From assembly GCF_014297365.1 (NCBI RefSeq), contig NZ_JACOQD010000001.1, positions 1,178,001 to 1,242,000 of the forward strand: DNA of 64,000 nt. The letters run 5' to 3'. The notes below the pieces were generated by a model. That model was given only the letters and a program-made list of their open reading frames with translations. It was not told the DNA's origin and did no database searches. This DNA comes from Winogradskyella echinorum. GTDB taxonomy: Bacteria; Bacteroidota; Bacteroidia; Flavobacteriales; Flavobacteriaceae. Below are positions 8,676-19,260 of the stretch, one piece after another (the stretch's first letter is position 1; the number at the start of each line of letters is the position of its first letter). The position numbers were made by a program, and so were the translations under genes.

Positions 8676-10286
8676 TTATTTGATTTTTGAAGCCATTATT
8701 AAGGCATTATAAGCATTAGCTATTTTTCCAGATTTAGACAATTCTGCAAATGGTTTTACGTTTGATGCATCGCCACCTACAACCACTTTATTAGTAAGAG
8801 ATAAACCAGAATCTAATATTACTTGTTTTACCTGTGCCGCTGTTAAATTAGGATATTGAGAACGAATTAGTGCTGCAATACCTGCAACAGCTGGAGCTGC
8901 CATGGATGTACCACTATTAAAATCATATTCATTTTCTGGCATTGTGGAATATATGGCAGAGCCAGGAGCAAAAATATCGACATTCTTTTTTCCGTAGTTA
9001 GAAAAACTAGATACCATTTTAGAGCCATATTTAGAGGCTAATGAACCTACTCTAATATACGTATTAGAAACTTCAACGAAATTAACGTTATCATCTGGGA
9101 AGTTTGGTTTTACATCTACATTTTCACCATCATTACCAGCCGCATGTACAAATACAACATCATTGTCTGAAGCATATTTTATAGCATCTCTTACCCAATC
9201 TGAATGAGGTGAAAATGATTTACCAAAACTGCCGTTAATAACCTTAGCTCCATTATCTACAGCATATCTAATTGCTAAGGCAACATCTTTATCGTACTCA
9301 TCACCTCTTGGCGTAGATCTAATTGCCATAATTTCTACATTATTAGCTACACCATTTGCTCCTTTTCCGTTATTACGTTCTGCAGCGATAATACCAGCTA
9401 CATGTGTTCCATGAGATTCTGTTTTTTCTCTTGGTTTTACATTACCATCTCCATAACCTATGTCATTTAGATTATTAATATCATCACCTGTTTTACGACC
9501 AGAAAAGTTTTTATTAAGATTATAATTTAATGTATTATTAGCCCTTTCTATTATACCAGTAATTTCGTCTTTTGCTTTAGATAAACTTGCTCCGTCTGCA
9601 CTAGCATATATACTTTGTGCAACTTGTTTTGCTTGAGCCAGTTCTTGGTTTTCTGTTTCAATGGCATTAACCTCTTCAATTGTATAATCTCTTTTCTTAA
9701 AGTGATTAGCTAATGTATTGTCAGATTTTTTAACTACTTGAAGAATTTGTTCGTATTGTGTTTTGTTACTAGTGTATTGCTGGTATTCTTTTTCGTATAA
9801 AGCTTTTGCTTCATTATAACGTGGGTCAGAAGTATTTCCACTAGCTAAAAGACGTACATATTCTAATTGTTCGTGATAGGTATCTCCTAGAAAGTTCCAA
9901 CCATGAATATCGTCAACATATCCATTATTATCATCATCTATTCCATTATTAGGTATTTCATCTTTATTGGTCCAAATAACATCATCTAAATCTTCGTGGT
10001 CTATATCTATACCAGAATCAATTACAGCTACAATAACCTTAGTGCCTTTTTTATTCTTAATGATTTCTTTATAGGCTTTATCTACAGCCATACCAGGAAT
10101 AGTATCATTGACTAAGTCTAAATGTCCCCAATTTTTTTCTTCAGCTTCTGTTAAGTCAGTTACTTTTAATGGTGAAGAATCAATATTTTCAATTGGAGTG
10201 GAAAGAATATCTGATGTACCACCACAAGCTAAAAATAGTGTCGCGGAAAAACAGAGATAAACAAAGGGTTTATGATTAAATTTCAT
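8676..10286 (-). CDS. S8 family (subtilisin-like) serine protease lipoprotein
   Basis: This 536-residue protein has a lipobox (LFLACGG, Cys21). The catalytic triad is complete: Asp90 (VIDSGID), His292 (SHGTHVAG) and Ser461 (SGTSMAAP), with oxyanion Asn384 (AAGNDG). Between Asp and His lie about 200 residues, far more than in ordinary subtilisins. The extra part (about 135-280) is charged and helical, with a DDDNNGYVDD calcium-like loop just before it. No T9SS tail is seen, so it is probably anchored by lipid. It is part of an operon with the MBL hydrolase upstream (10-bp gap) and the M1 peptidase downstream. Confidence 0.92.
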   Translation of the reverse strand: MKFNHKPFVYLCFSATLFLACGGTSDILSTPIENIDSSPLKVTDLTEAEEKNWGHLDLVNDTIPGMAVDKAYKEIIKNKKGTKVIVAVIDSGIDIDHEDLDDVIWTNKDEIPNNGIDDDNNGYVDDIHGWNFLGDTYHEQLEYVRLLASGNTSDPRYNEAKALYEKEYQQYTSNKTQYEQILQVVKKSDNTLANHFKKRDYTIEEVNAIETENQELAQAKQVAQSIYASADGASLSKAKDEITGIIERANNTLNYNLNKNFSGRKTGDDINNLNDIGYGDGNVKPREKTESHGTHVAGIIAAERNNGKGANGVANNVEIMAIRSTPRGDEYDKDVALAIRYAVDNGAKVINGSFGKSFSPHSDWVRDAIKYASDNDVVFVHAAGNDGENVDVKPNFPDDNVNFVEVSNTYIRVGSLASKYGSKMVSSFSNYGKKNVDIFAPGSAIYSTMPENEYDFNSGTSMAAPAVAGIAALIRSQYPNLTAAQVKQVILDSGLSLTNKVVVGGDASNVKPFAELSKSGKIANAYNALIMASKIK

Positions 10287-10296
10287 TTAAATATAT

Positions 10297-11157
10297 TTAG
10301 TTAAGAAGTGTATTACAAGTATAAGTTTCGTTAAGTCGCACTCCCTTTTCGGTGTGTTTAACGGTTATGATTTCGTTATGCGCATCATGTTCTAAAAATA
10401 GGTAAAAATTTTGGTCTGCTGCCATGTTTAAAAACAACTCTTTTTCATTAAGCGTTAATAAAGGCCTTGTGTCGTAACCCATAACAAATGGCAAAGGCAG
10501 ATGTCCAACGGTTGGTAATAAATCTGCCATAAAACAAATGATTTTTCCTTTATAATTTATCATAGGAATCATTTGCTTATCAGTATGGCCATCGGCAAAG
10601 AAAATGTCAAATCCTAATTCAGAATTTTTCAAAATTGGGTCTCTACTAACGGATGTAAACTTTAGCCGACCACTGTCTTCCATGGGCAAGATATTTTCTT
10701 TTAAAAATGAAGCTGCCTCTCGTCGATTAGGTTTTGTGGCCCATTCCCAGTGGTCTTTATTACTCCAAAAGTGTGCGTTTTTAAAAGCTGGTTCATAACC
10801 AGTTCTATCTTTATTCCATTGAATACTTCCGCCACAATGGTCAAAATGAAGATGGGTCATAAAAACATCAGTAATATCATCTCTATGGAATCCATATGTA
10901 GCAAGTGATTTATCTATGGTATCATTTCCCCAAAGAAAATAATAACCATAAAATTTTTCGCTCTGCTTGTTTCCCATCCCTGTATCGATTAAAATTAAAC
11001 GATTACCATCTTCAATTAGCAAACAACGTGCCGCAATATCAATCATATTATTGTTATCCGCTGGATTTGTTCTAGTCCATAATGATTTTGGGACGACGCC
11101 AAACATTGCGCCACCATCTAGTTTAAAATTACCAGCATTAATAGGATATAATTGCAT
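10297..11157 (-). CDS. MBL fold metallo-hydrolase
   Basis: This 286-residue metallo-beta-lactamase fold enzyme has the metal-binding motif THLHFDHCGG, a downstream ADGHTD His and a C-terminal LEHDAH His. No signal peptide is seen, so it is cytosolic. It resembles the lactonase-like or quorum-quenching-like group, but its substrate cannot be assigned. It is the first gene of the operon with the S8 and M1 peptidases. Confidence 0.88.
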   Translation of the reverse strand: MQLYPINAGNFKLDGGAMFGVVPKSLWTRTNPADNNNMIDIAARCLLIEDGNRLILIDTGMGNKQSEKFYGYYFLWGNDTIDKSLATYGFHRDDITDVFMTHLHFDHCGGSIQWNKDRTGYEPAFKNAHFWSNKDHWEWATKPNRREAASFLKENILPMEDSGRLKFTSVSRDPILKNSELGFDIFFADGHTDKQMIPMINYKGKIICFMADLLPTVGHLPLPFVMGYDTRPLLTLNEKELFLNMAADQNFYLFLEHDAHNEIITVKHTEKGVRLNETYTCNTLLN

Positions 11158-11325
11158 CTACAAAATTTTCAAAGTCTCGCAAATTACTAAAAGCTTTAAA
11201 AATAATAGAACTAAACCTCAATTAATTAAATGATATTTAACAAAATTAATCAAGGTGATTTTTAGGTATTTTCAAAATAGTGTTACATTTATATATTATG
11301 CTCATTAACTAATTTTAAATAAATT

Positions 11326-11661
11326 ATGGCAAAGTCTAAAATAAAGGTGAAAAAGATGAAATTATTGAGATTTGGCCGTGACTTTGAACCAGACCAAAAA
11401 GTTATCTTAAGAGATTATTTGGCTATTGAGCGTACGCGTTTAGCTAACGAAAGAACATTGCTTTCTTATGTAAGATCATCATTATATTTACTGCTTGGAA
11501 GTATAGCGTTTTATCAACTAAAAGAATTTGAAAATTTCAAATATTTAGCACTAGTGGCTTTAATTTTTAGCGTGGTGTTTTTTGCTATTGGTGTCTATCG
11601 ATTTATGCTTTTAAAAAGAAGTTTAAAGCGGTTGTATTATAAAAGCGAAATAAAAGAATAA
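11326..11661 (+). CDS. DUF202 domain small membrane protein
   Basis: This 111-residue protein has the DUF202 signature (RDYLAIERTRLANERTLLSYVRSSL) followed by two membrane helices (about residues 55-72 and 78-97). Ends are basic. The function of the family is unknown; members are inner-membrane proteins. It stands alone upstream of the antiporter gene with a 199-bp gap. Confidence 0.85.
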   Translation: MAKSKIKVKKMKLLRFGRDFEPDQKVILRDYLAIERTRLANERTLLSYVRSSLYLLLGSIAFYQLKEFENFKYLALVALIFSVVFFAIGVYRFMLLKRSLKRLYYKSEIKE

Positions 11662-11664
11662 ATA

Positions 11665-11727
11665 GAGTTTAATTAAAAATCATTGTCTTTTAGTGCTTAC
11701 CAATTACTAAAAATTTAATTAAAACTC
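11665..11727. repeat. Nested imperfect inverted repeat after the DUF202 gene
   Basis: GAGTTTAATTAAA near 11665 pairs with TTTAATTAAAACTC ending at 11727, with one bulge. Inside it TTTTAGT pairs with ACTAAAA. It lies just past the DUF202 stop and may be a 3' stabilising or weak terminator structure. Confidence 0.4.
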
Positions 11728-11860
11728 AACACACATTAGGAATAGAAAAACCAAAGTCTCCACTTTATAATCTATTATATTTTCGTTTACAAGAACCCAA
11801 ATCACATTATGATACTTTAATAATTATAATTATTTAGTATTTTCACAAAAAAGTAAGCAG

Positions 11861-13708
11861 ATGTTAGAGTTAGCAGGAATCATTATATTAGGAATATTAG
11901 CGCAATGGGTGGCATGGAAATTTAAAATTCCTGCAATTTTACCGCTAATTTTAATTGGTCTATTGGTTGGCCCTATTGCGGCTGAATTCTTAAGTGAAGA
12001 TGGTAGTAAATGGATAGAACCTATTTGGAATGGTGAAAAAGGATTATTTCCTGGAGATAGCTTATACTATTTTGTATCATTAGCCATTAGCATTATTCTA
12101 TTTGAGGGAGGGCTGACATTGAAACGATCAGAAATTAAAAATGTCGGACCTGTAATTACTAAGCTAATAACACTTGGCTCTGCTGTGACCTTTTTCGGAG
12201 CTGGTATTGTTGCTCATTTTATATTTAATTTAAGGTGGGACTTATCCTTTTTGTTTGCTGGACTTATTATAGTTACAGGACCTACTGTAATTACCCCTAT
12301 TTTACGAAATATTCCTTTAAAGAAAGACATTTCTACAGTATTAAAATGGGAAGGTATTTTAATTGATCCAATTGGTGCTTTGGTAGCCGTTTTAGTGTTT
12401 GAGTTTATAAGCGTTGGTGGCGATAGTGGCTTTACTAAAACCGCATTGATAGAATTTGGAAAAATTGTACTATTTGGTACAACTTTCGGGTTCACATTTG
12501 CACATGCTTTAGCTTTTGCTATTAACAAAAAATTTATTCCGCATTACTTACTTAATGTGGTGTCACTTTCTACCGTATTATTGGTCTTTGTAGAATCCGA
12601 AATATTTGCTCACGAATCTGGCTTATTAGCGGTTGTAGTAATGGGTATGGTGCTAGGCAACAGTAAATTAGATAATATTAAAGAACTTCTATACTTTAAA
12701 GAGTCTTTAAGTGTGCTGCTTATTTCTATCCTTTTTATTTTGTTAGCAGCTAATATAAATATTGAAGATTTACAATTATTATACACATGGAAAACTGCTG
12801 CTCTTTTTGCAATTGTGGTATTTGTTATAAGACCTTTGGCCGTTTTTATAAGTACACAGGGCTCTAAACTTACCTTAAACGAGAAACTCTTTATAAGTTG
12901 GGTAGGGCCACGTGGTATTGTTGCAGCAGGTATTGCCTCATTATTTGGAAGCAAATTATTAAAAGAAGGAGTAGTAGGTGCAGAGTATATTACTCCATTA
13001 GTTTTTATGATAGTTCTTGGAACTGTTTTACTTAATGCCACTACAGCGCGTCTGTTTGCAAAATTAGTTGGCGTATTCTTAACCAATTCTAACGGTATTT
13101 TAATTATTGGCGCGTCTAAAATTTCGAGATTATTAGGTCATTATCTTGAAAAAAATGGAAGACATGTTGTTCTTATAGATAGCAATCAAAGTAATATAGC
13201 TAAAGCCAAAGAATTAGGTTTAGAAGCGTTTGACACCAATATTTATTCCGAAACACTAACAGATAATATAGAACTTAACGATGTGGGTTATTTAATGGCC
13301 ATGACTGGAAGTTCTGATATCAATAAATACGCTATTAACAAGTTTAGAAAACAGTTTGGTGAGAATGGATCATTTAGATTAATTACTACAGATGAAATGA
13401 ATAATCCAGATGATAATCCTAAAGAAGGTCTTTTTTCTCAAACCGATGATTATATAAATCTTTCTGAGGTTACAAGAAAATATCCATCAATTCAAGAAAT
13501 AAAAATCAAAGACAAAGCGCATTACCAAAGCCTCATCGATATTACTAATAAAGATAAAGACATGATACCTTTGTTCTTTATGGATAACCTAGGGGAACTT
13601 CATATTATTTCTTCAAATAATAATGGTATAGAAACAATTGAACCCGAATCTAAACTTGTGTATTTAGGTAAACCTTTTGACGTAGAAAAAGTGGCTCAAG
13701 AAGAATAA
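11861..13708 (+). CDS. CPA-family sodium (or potassium)/proton antiporter with C-terminal TrkA-N domain
   Basis: This 615-residue protein has about 12 membrane helices over residues 1-400, typical of the Na+/H+ exchanger fold. Landmarks are LFEGGLTL, GPTVITPIL and ILIDPIGALVAVLVFE, with an ion-binding Asp in the IDP motif. A soluble Rossmann part follows at about 405-520 (GILIIGASKISRLLGHYLE, VVLIDSN), as in TrkA-N/KTN regulatory domains that sense NAD(H). It should exchange monovalent cations for protons and help in pH and salt balance. The adenine-nucleotide regulation is inferred from the domain. Confidence 0.9.
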   Translation: MLELAGIIILGILAQWVAWKFKIPAILPLILIGLLVGPIAAEFLSEDGSKWIEPIWNGEKGLFPGDSLYYFVSLAISIILFEGGLTLKRSEIKNVGPVITKLITLGSAVTFFGAGIVAHFIFNLRWDLSFLFAGLIIVTGPTVITPILRNIPLKKDISTVLKWEGILIDPIGALVAVLVFEFISVGGDSGFTKTALIEFGKIVLFGTTFGFTFAHALAFAINKKFIPHYLLNVVSLSTVLLVFVESEIFAHESGLLAVVVMGMVLGNSKLDNIKELLYFKESLSVLLISILFILLAANINIEDLQLLYTWKTAALFAIVVFVIRPLAVFISTQGSKLTLNEKLFISWVGPRGIVAAGIASLFGSKLLKEGVVGAEYITPLVFMIVLGTVLLNATTARLFAKLVGVFLTNSNGILIIGASKISRLLGHYLEKNGRHVVLIDSNQSNIAKAKELGLEAFDTNIYSETLTDNIELNDVGYLMAMTGSSDINKYAINKFRKQFGENGSFRLITTDEMNNPDDNPKEGLFSQTDDYINLSEVTRKYPSIQEIKIKDKAHYQSLIDITNKDKDMIPLFFMDNLGELHIISSNNNGIETIEPESKLVYLGKPFDVEKVAQEE

Positions 13709-13735
13709 ATGGTTAATTAAAACAAATACGTTGTT

Positions 13736-15532
13736 CTAATCATTTAATTTTAAAACAGCCATAAACGCTTGTTGAGGTATTTCTACATTACCAACTTGGC
13801 GCATACGTTTTTTACCTTTTTTCTGCTTTTCGAGTAATTTACGCTTTCGTGAAATATCACCACCATAACATTTAGCTGTTACATCTTTACGAAGTGCTTT
13901 TACAGTTTCACGAGCAATAATTTTTGCTCCAATAGCAGCTTGTATAGGAATATCAAATTGTTGTCTCGGAATTAACTCCTTTAATTTTTCACACATTTTT
14001 TTACCAATATGCTGTGCATTATCAGCGTGTATTAAAGCCGAAAGCGCATCAACAGGCTGCGCATTTAATAATACGTCTAGTCGCACTAATTTAGATACTT
14101 TCATACCAATTGGCGAATAATCGAAAGATGCATAACCCTTAGATACCGTTTTTAAACGATCGTAAAAATCGAAAACAATTTCAGCTAATGGCATTTCAAA
14201 AATTAATTCAACCCGTTCAGTGGTTAAATAAGTTTGATTAATAATCATACCGCGTTTTTCTATACATAAACTCATTACGTTACCAACAAAATCAGATTTT
14301 GTAATAATTGTAGCTTTAATATAAGGCTCTTCTACACGGTTTACTGTGGTTGTTTCTGGTAAATCACTTGGGTTATTAACTATAAAAGCAACATCTGGCT
14401 CTTTATTAGTATACGCATGGTAAGATACGTTGGGTACTGTTGTTATAACCGTCATATCAAACTCACGCTCTAAACGTTCTTGTATAATTTCCATGTGCAA
14501 CATACCTAAGAATCCACAACGGAAACCAAAACCTAAAGCAGCAGAGCTTTCTGGTTGAAACACTAAAGAAGCATCATTTAACTGCAACTTTTCCATAGAG
14601 GCACGCAATTCTTCGTAATCTTCAGTGTCAACAGGATATATACCTGCAAAAACCATCGGTTTTACATCCTCAAAACCTTCTACAATATTGGTTGTAGGGT
14701 TTGCAAAATCTGTAATGGTATCTCCCACTTTTACTTCCTTAGCGGTTTTAATACCTGTAATTAAATATCCAACATCACCAGCTTTTACACTTTGTTTTGG
14801 GACTTGATTTAATTTTAAAGTTCCAACTTCGTCAGCAAAGTACTCCTTGCCTGTAGCAACAAATTTAATTTTTTGCCCCTTTTTAATTTCACCATTAAAA
14901 ACTCTAAAATAGGTTTCAATACCTCTAAATGTGTTATAGACAGAATCAAAAATTAAAGCCTGAAGTGGCTCGTCTACATTTCCTTGTGGAGCAGGAACAC
15001 GCTCTATAATAGCTTTTAAAATTTCATCTACACCAAAACCTGTTTTTCCACTAGCATGTATCACTTCTTCTGGATCACAACCCAATAAGTCAACGATATC
15101 ATCAGTAACTTCCTCTGGGTTTGCGCTTGGTAAATCTACTTTGTTAAGCACAGGAATAATCTCTAAATCATTCTCTAAAGCTAAATACAGGTTAGAAATG
15201 GTTTGCGCCTGAATACTTTGTGCAGCATCAACTATTAATAATGCTCCTTCGCACGCTGCAATAGAACGAGATACTTCATAAGAAAAATCTACGTGTCCAG
15301 GTGTATCAATTAAGTTAAGGATATAGTCTTGCCCATCGAGTACATATTCCATTTGTATAGCATGCGACTTAATTGTAATACCACGCTCACGCTCTAAGTC
15401 CATACTATCTAATAGTTGGTCTTGTTTTTCACGAGCAGTTACAGAGCCAGTATAATCTAATAAGCGATCTGCAAGCGTGCTTTTTCCGTGATCTATATGT
15501 GCAATAATGCAAAAATTGCGAATGTTCTTCAT
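13736..15532 (-). CDS. lepA: Elongation factor 4 (LepA) GTPase
   Basis: This 598-residue translational GTPase has the normal LepA length and domain order. The G motifs are [10 protein letters not shown] (G1), GITIKS (G2), DTPGHVDF (G3) and NKVDLP (G4). The LepA-specific C-terminal domain is present ([23 protein letters not shown], near residue 560). It back-translocates or remodels stalled ribosomes. It is a single-gene unit, with its own promoter element about 30 bp upstream, and converges with the antiporter gene. Confidence 0.97.
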   Translation of the reverse strand: MKNIRNFCIIAHIDHGKSTLADRLLDYTGSVTAREKQDQLLDSMDLERERGITIKSHAIQMEYVLDGQDYILNLIDTPGHVDFSYEVSRSIAACEGALLIVDAAQSIQAQTISNLYLALENDLEIIPVLNKVDLPSANPEEVTDDIVDLLGCDPEEVIHASGKTGFGVDEILKAIIERVPAPQGNVDEPLQALIFDSVYNTFRGIETYFRVFNGEIKKGQKIKFVATGKEYFADEVGTLKLNQVPKQSVKAGDVGYLITGIKTAKEVKVGDTITDFANPTTNIVEGFEDVKPMVFAGIYPVDTEDYEELRASMEKLQLNDASLVFQPESSAALGFGFRCGFLGMLHMEIIQERLEREFDMTVITTVPNVSYHAYTNKEPDVAFIVNNPSDLPETTTVNRVEEPYIKATIITKSDFVGNVMSLCIEKRGMIINQTYLTTERVELIFEMPLAEIVFDFYDRLKTVSKGYASFDYSPIGMKVSKLVRLDVLLNAQPVDALSALIHADNAQHIGKKMCEKLKELIPRQQFDIPIQAAIGAKIIARETVKALRKDVTAKCYGGDISRKRKLLEKQKKGKKRMRQVGNVEIPQQAFMAVLKLND

Positions 15533-15562
15533 CTATCGATTTCTATAGCAATATTAAGAGTG

Positions 15563-15570
15563 CAAATATA
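15563..15570 (-). promoter_or_regulatory. -7 promoter element for lepA
   Basis: On the minus strand TATATTTG followed by CACTC matches the TAnnTTTG consensus and a common flavobacterial start-site context. It would give a leader of roughly 25 nt. The -33 element is unclear. Confidence 0.5.
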
Positions 15571-15613
15571 ATTGATTTCTCGAGCTTTACAGTATCTAAA
15601 ACCACAATAAAAG

Positions 15614-15661
15614 TTACGGTTATTGTAGCTATATTGCAATGTAATTACGTAAAAACCGTAA
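15614..15661. repeat. Inverted repeat in the lepA / TonB-receptor-like divergent promoter region
   Basis: TTACGGTT (15614-15621) and AACCGTAA (15654-15661) form a perfect 8-bp inverted pair 32 bp apart. It could be a two-site operator for the downstream outer-membrane protein gene; no regulator is encoded nearby. Confidence 0.35.
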
Positions 15662-15706
15662 TGTAAAGTAAAAAACAATTTATATATTGCAGAACAAGCC
15701 TAACTA

Positions 15707-18124
15707 ATGATCACTCACCTACGATATTACCTAAACGTAATTTTTTTTACGTTGAGTTTTACATTATTTGCTCAAAATTTATCCATTTCAGGGAAAGTAA
15801 TTGATGCAAACGGTAGCCCTATAGAGTTTGCTAATGTGATTATTTCTGTTGAAAATGAAGATTCATTTTTTAAAGGAACTTCAACCGATGACAACGGTTT
15901 TTTTAAACTAGATAACTTATCTGTAACAACATACTTTATTAAAATAAGCTATATAGGATTTGAGGACTTTGAACAGAAGATTGTACTCTCTGGAAATTTA
16001 GATTTAAAAACCATTCAGCTTAAAGTGATTCCTGAGAGTTTAGATGAGGTTACAGTTATTGCCAAAAAACCAGTAATAACTCGAAAACCAGACCGATTAA
16101 TTTTTAATATAGAAAACACTGCTTTAACTGAGGGCTCAACGCTTAGTGTTTTAAAAAACACACCTAGTGTAATTGTTTCGGATGGTAGTATTAATATTAA
16201 AAGTGCACCAGCCGCAGTTTATATAAATAATCGCAAAGTACAATTGACCACAAATGAGCTTATTCAACTCTTGGAAAGCTCACCTGCCAACAATATAAAG
16301 TCGGTTGAGGTAATTACAAATCCACCTGCAAGTTATGATGCTGATTCTGGCTCAGTAATTAATATTATTATGAGCAAAAATTTAGTGACTGGTTATCGCG
16401 GAAGTGTTGAAACCAATTACACTCAAGGTGTTTTTCCTAGATACAATGCTGGGACTAGTCATTACTTTAAAAACAATAAAGTTAACTTCAATGTTAATTA
16501 TAGTTATTCTAATAAAAAGATCAATAGAGATCAAGATGACACAGTTAATTTCTTAGATGACTCTAACCAAATTGATGAAATTTGGAAATCTAACGTAAAT
16601 AGAAACACGTGGTCAGAAACACATAATCTTAATCTAAATTTCGACTACTTTATTGACGATAAAAACACAATAAGCCTCACCAGTACAGGTTTATACACTC
16701 CTTATTTTAAATATAAATTAAAGAATAACACCAATATCTCTGATGAAAACGAAAACTTTTTATCACGTTTTACATCAGACAACTTGTCTAGAGATACAAA
16801 ATATAACATTGGTTCTGACCTAACATTTAGACATGAGTTTAATGATGATGCGAGTATAACGTTTAATGGACATTTTACAGTTTACGACTATGAGCGCGAC
16901 CAAAATGTGTTTAGCAACTTTTTTGATCAAAACAACACATTTGTAGATGATTCTGAATTTAATACACTAGCAAACCAAGACACAAAGATTATTACAGGGA
17001 AGGTAGATTATAGTTTACCGATTAACGAGTCTTCTAATTTTGATGCTGGTTTTAAATATTCTAATATAAACACAGATAGCGATATCACAAGATTGGATAT
17101 TATTAATGGTTCTGAAGTTGTAAATACAGATAATACGGATGCGTTTAAATATGACGAAAAAGTGTTTGCTGGTTATTTAAATTACACTAAATCTTGGGGT
17201 AAATGGGACATTAATTTAGGGTCAAGAGCAGAGCAGACTAATATTGAAGGTCAATCTTTAACATTAAATGAAACCAATAAACAAGATTATTTAAACTGGT
17301 TTCTAAACGCAAGCTTATCTTATCAACTAGCAGAGAAAGTAAGTGTTTATAGTAGCTATAAACGCAGTATTCTTAGACCGAGTTACACGGATTTAAATCC
17401 CTTTAGGTTTTTCTTAAATGAAAACACTGTTGTTTTGGGTAATCCAAATCTATTGCCAAGTTATAGAGATCATTATAAAATAGGAACTAATTTTTTAGAG
17501 CATTTTACTGTTGAAGCTTATTATATGAACTATGATGGTGCCTTTGAAGAATTACCAAGACAAAATAACGACACTAATATTATTGCTTTTTCACCCACAA
17601 ACTTAGATAAAAGGGTAGATTATGGTTTCGACTTTGCATTTGATTATTATCCTACAAATATTTGGAATTTGTATTTTTTAACGTCGTTTTATAATATTAA
17701 GGAAGAAACTAATTTTGGAGAAGGGTCTGTGGAACAAAACCAATGGTCTAATTATAGTCAACTAACAAACACACTTTCATTGTTAGAAGACAGAAGTTTA
17801 AATGTGAGTTTGTTGCTGGTATATGGAAGTAGAAACCTACAGTACTTTACATTACTTGAAGAACAATTAATATCTGAGCTAAGTATTACTAAATCTATTT
17901 TTAGCAAAAAGGGAATGATAACATTATCTATACACGATTTGTTTAATAAACAAGATTTTGATACTTCAACAAAATATTTAAATCAATTTAATTCAAGTTT
18001 TATTGATCTAGATAATCGTTATGTAAAACTAGGCTTTCGATATAACTTTGGTAACACCAAACTTAACACTAACGAACGCACAACAAGTGCAGAAGAACGC
18101 GAAAGACTTAAAGATTTAAATTAA
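15707..18124 (+). CDS. TonB-dependent-receptor-like outer membrane beta-barrel protein
   Basis: This 805-residue outer-membrane protein has a signal peptide (to about residue 23, FTLFAQN) and a carboxypeptidase-regulatory-like beta-sandwich (about 26-110, ISGKVIDANGSPIEFANVII). A plug-like domain follows (about 125-220, NTPSVIVSDGSINIKSAPAAVYINNRK), then a long aromatic-rich beta-barrel. This matches the flavobacterial outer-membrane receptor group without a known ligand. No SusD partner is adjacent. The protein ends in a charged tail (EERERLKDLN) instead of a terminal aromatic strand. Its 3' end overlaps the convergent propeller gene by 4 bp. Confidence 0.85.
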   Translation: MITHLRYYLNVIFFTLSFTLFAQNLSISGKVIDANGSPIEFANVIISVENEDSFFKGTSTDDNGFFKLDNLSVTTYFIKISYIGFEDFEQKIVLSGNLDLKTIQLKVIPESLDEVTVIAKKPVITRKPDRLIFNIENTALTEGSTLSVLKNTPSVIVSDGSINIKSAPAAVYINNRKVQLTTNELIQLLESSPANNIKSVEVITNPPASYDADSGSVINIIMSKNLVTGYRGSVETNYTQGVFPRYNAGTSHYFKNNKVNFNVNYSYSNKKINRDQDDTVNFLDDSNQIDEIWKSNVNRNTWSETHNLNLNFDYFIDDKNTISLTSTGLYTPYFKYKLKNNTNISDENENFLSRFTSDNLSRDTKYNIGSDLTFRHEFNDDASITFNGHFTVYDYERDQNVFSNFFDQNNTFVDDSEFNTLANQDTKIITGKVDYSLPINESSNFDAGFKYSNINTDSDITRLDIINGSEVVNTDNTDAFKYDEKVFAGYLNYTKSWGKWDINLGSRAEQTNIEGQSLTLNETNKQDYLNWFLNASLSYQLAEKVSVYSSYKRSILRPSYTDLNPFRFFLNENTVVLGNPNLLPSYRDHYKIGTNFLEHFTVEAYYMNYDGAFEELPRQNNDTNIIAFSPTNLDKRVDYGFDFAFDYYPTNIWNLYFLTSFYNIKEETNFGEGSVEQNQWSNYSQLTNTLSLLEDRSLNVSLLLVYGSRNLQYFTLLEEQLISELSITKSIFSKKGMITLSIHDLFNKQDFDTSTKYLNQFNSSFIDLDNRYVKLGFRYNFGNTKLNTNERTTSAEERERLKDLN

Positions 18125-19227
18125 TCTTGCCATTCAGCAATAAACAAGTTCGTATCCCGTCCTCCGCCATTATTCCTGTTAGATGAAAACGCCAAATACT
18201 TACCATCATTAGAAAATACTGGGAAGGCGTCAAATGTTTCGCCATGCGTAACACGTTTTAAGTTCTTTCCGTCAATATCAATGAGATATAAATTAAAAGG
18301 AAAGCCACGCTCAGCTTCAAAATTAGAAGAGAATAAAATTTTCTCACCCGAAGGATGAAAAAACGGACTCCAATTGGCATTTCCTAATTCGGTTAATTGT
18401 CTTAATTCAGAACCATCTGCATTACAGATATATAATTCCATATCTGTTGGTTCTACCAGACCTTCAGCTAGCAAATCTTTATATTCTTTAATTTCTTGAT
18501 CCGTTTTCGGACGTGAAGAACGAAAGATTAATTTAGTACCATCTGGCGAAAAGAAAGCACCACCATCGTAACCTAATTCGTTTGTAATTTGCTTTACATC
18601 ACTTCCATCAATATTCATGGTGTATAACTCCAAATCGCCACTTCTAGTTGAAGTAAATACAATTTTATCACCTTTTGGAGATACAGTAGGCTCGGCATCG
18701 TAACCCACTTCATTGGTTAATTGCTTAACGATATTGCCCTCTAAATCAGCGACAAAAATATCATAGCTATCGTAAATTGGCCAAATGTATTTTCCGTTTT
18801 TACGTAGAGGTGTATCTGGGCATTCATCATCTCCTAAATGTGTGGAGGCATAAATTATATGTTTATTATCTGGTAAGAAATAAGCACATGTCGTTCTTCC
18901 TTTTCCGGTACTAACCATTGGTGGAGCAATGCTGTCTGTAAAGGTTTCATTAGCATTCATTAAAAACATTTGGTCGCAACCTACATTCCATTTGGCATTA
19001 TTAGACTGAAATACTAATTGCTTATCATCAAAGCTCCAATAGGCTTCAGCATTATCACCACCATAAGTGACCTGTCTTATAGATTTAAAGTGAGTTTCTT
19101 CAGGGTAAATTAAAGACTCCATTTTTTTGGTTGCACCAGATGTCGTATCTGTATTGTATTTTGAAGCTTCATTTTTACAAGATGAAAATGTTATAAGTAG
19201 AAGTAAAACAACAGTAAATCTGTTCAT
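18121..19227 (-). CDS. TolB/PD40-type beta-propeller lipoprotein
   Basis: This 368-residue lipoprotein (LITFSSCKN, Cys17) has PD40/WD40-like blades. Recurrent motifs are PTVSPKGDKIVFTSTRSGDLELYTMN, AFFSPDGTKLIFRSSR, PFFHPSGEKILFSSN and PVFSNDGKYLAFSSNR. It is probably periplasmic or outer-membrane-anchored and may act in protein or ligand binding. No peptidase domain is attached. It shares a 61-bp divergent promoter region with the M28 peptidase gene. Confidence 0.85.
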   Translation of the reverse strand: MNRFTVVLLLLITFSSCKNEASKYNTDTTSGATKKMESLIYPEETHFKSIRQVTYGGDNAEAYWSFDDKQLVFQSNNAKWNVGCDQMFLMNANETFTDSIAPPMVSTGKGRTTCAYFLPDNKHIIYASTHLGDDECPDTPLRKNGKYIWPIYDSYDIFVADLEGNIVKQLTNEVGYDAEPTVSPKGDKIVFTSTRSGDLELYTMNIDGSDVKQITNELGYDGGAFFSPDGTKLIFRSSRPKTDQEIKEYKDLLAEGLVEPTDMELYICNADGSELRQLTELGNANWSPFFHPSGEKILFSSNFEAERGFPFNLYLIDIDGKNLKRVTHGETFDAFPVFSNDGKYLAFSSNRNNGGGRDTNLFIAEWQD

Positions 19228-19260
19228 AATAAAGAATTATAATAAATGGCTTTTAATGCC

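Noticed and set aside
12214..13086. Minus-strand ORFs of 104 and 158 residues inside the antiporter gene
   Set aside because: They are shadows of a gene with a clear transporter fold and TrkA-N domain. Their composition shows no signal or motif.
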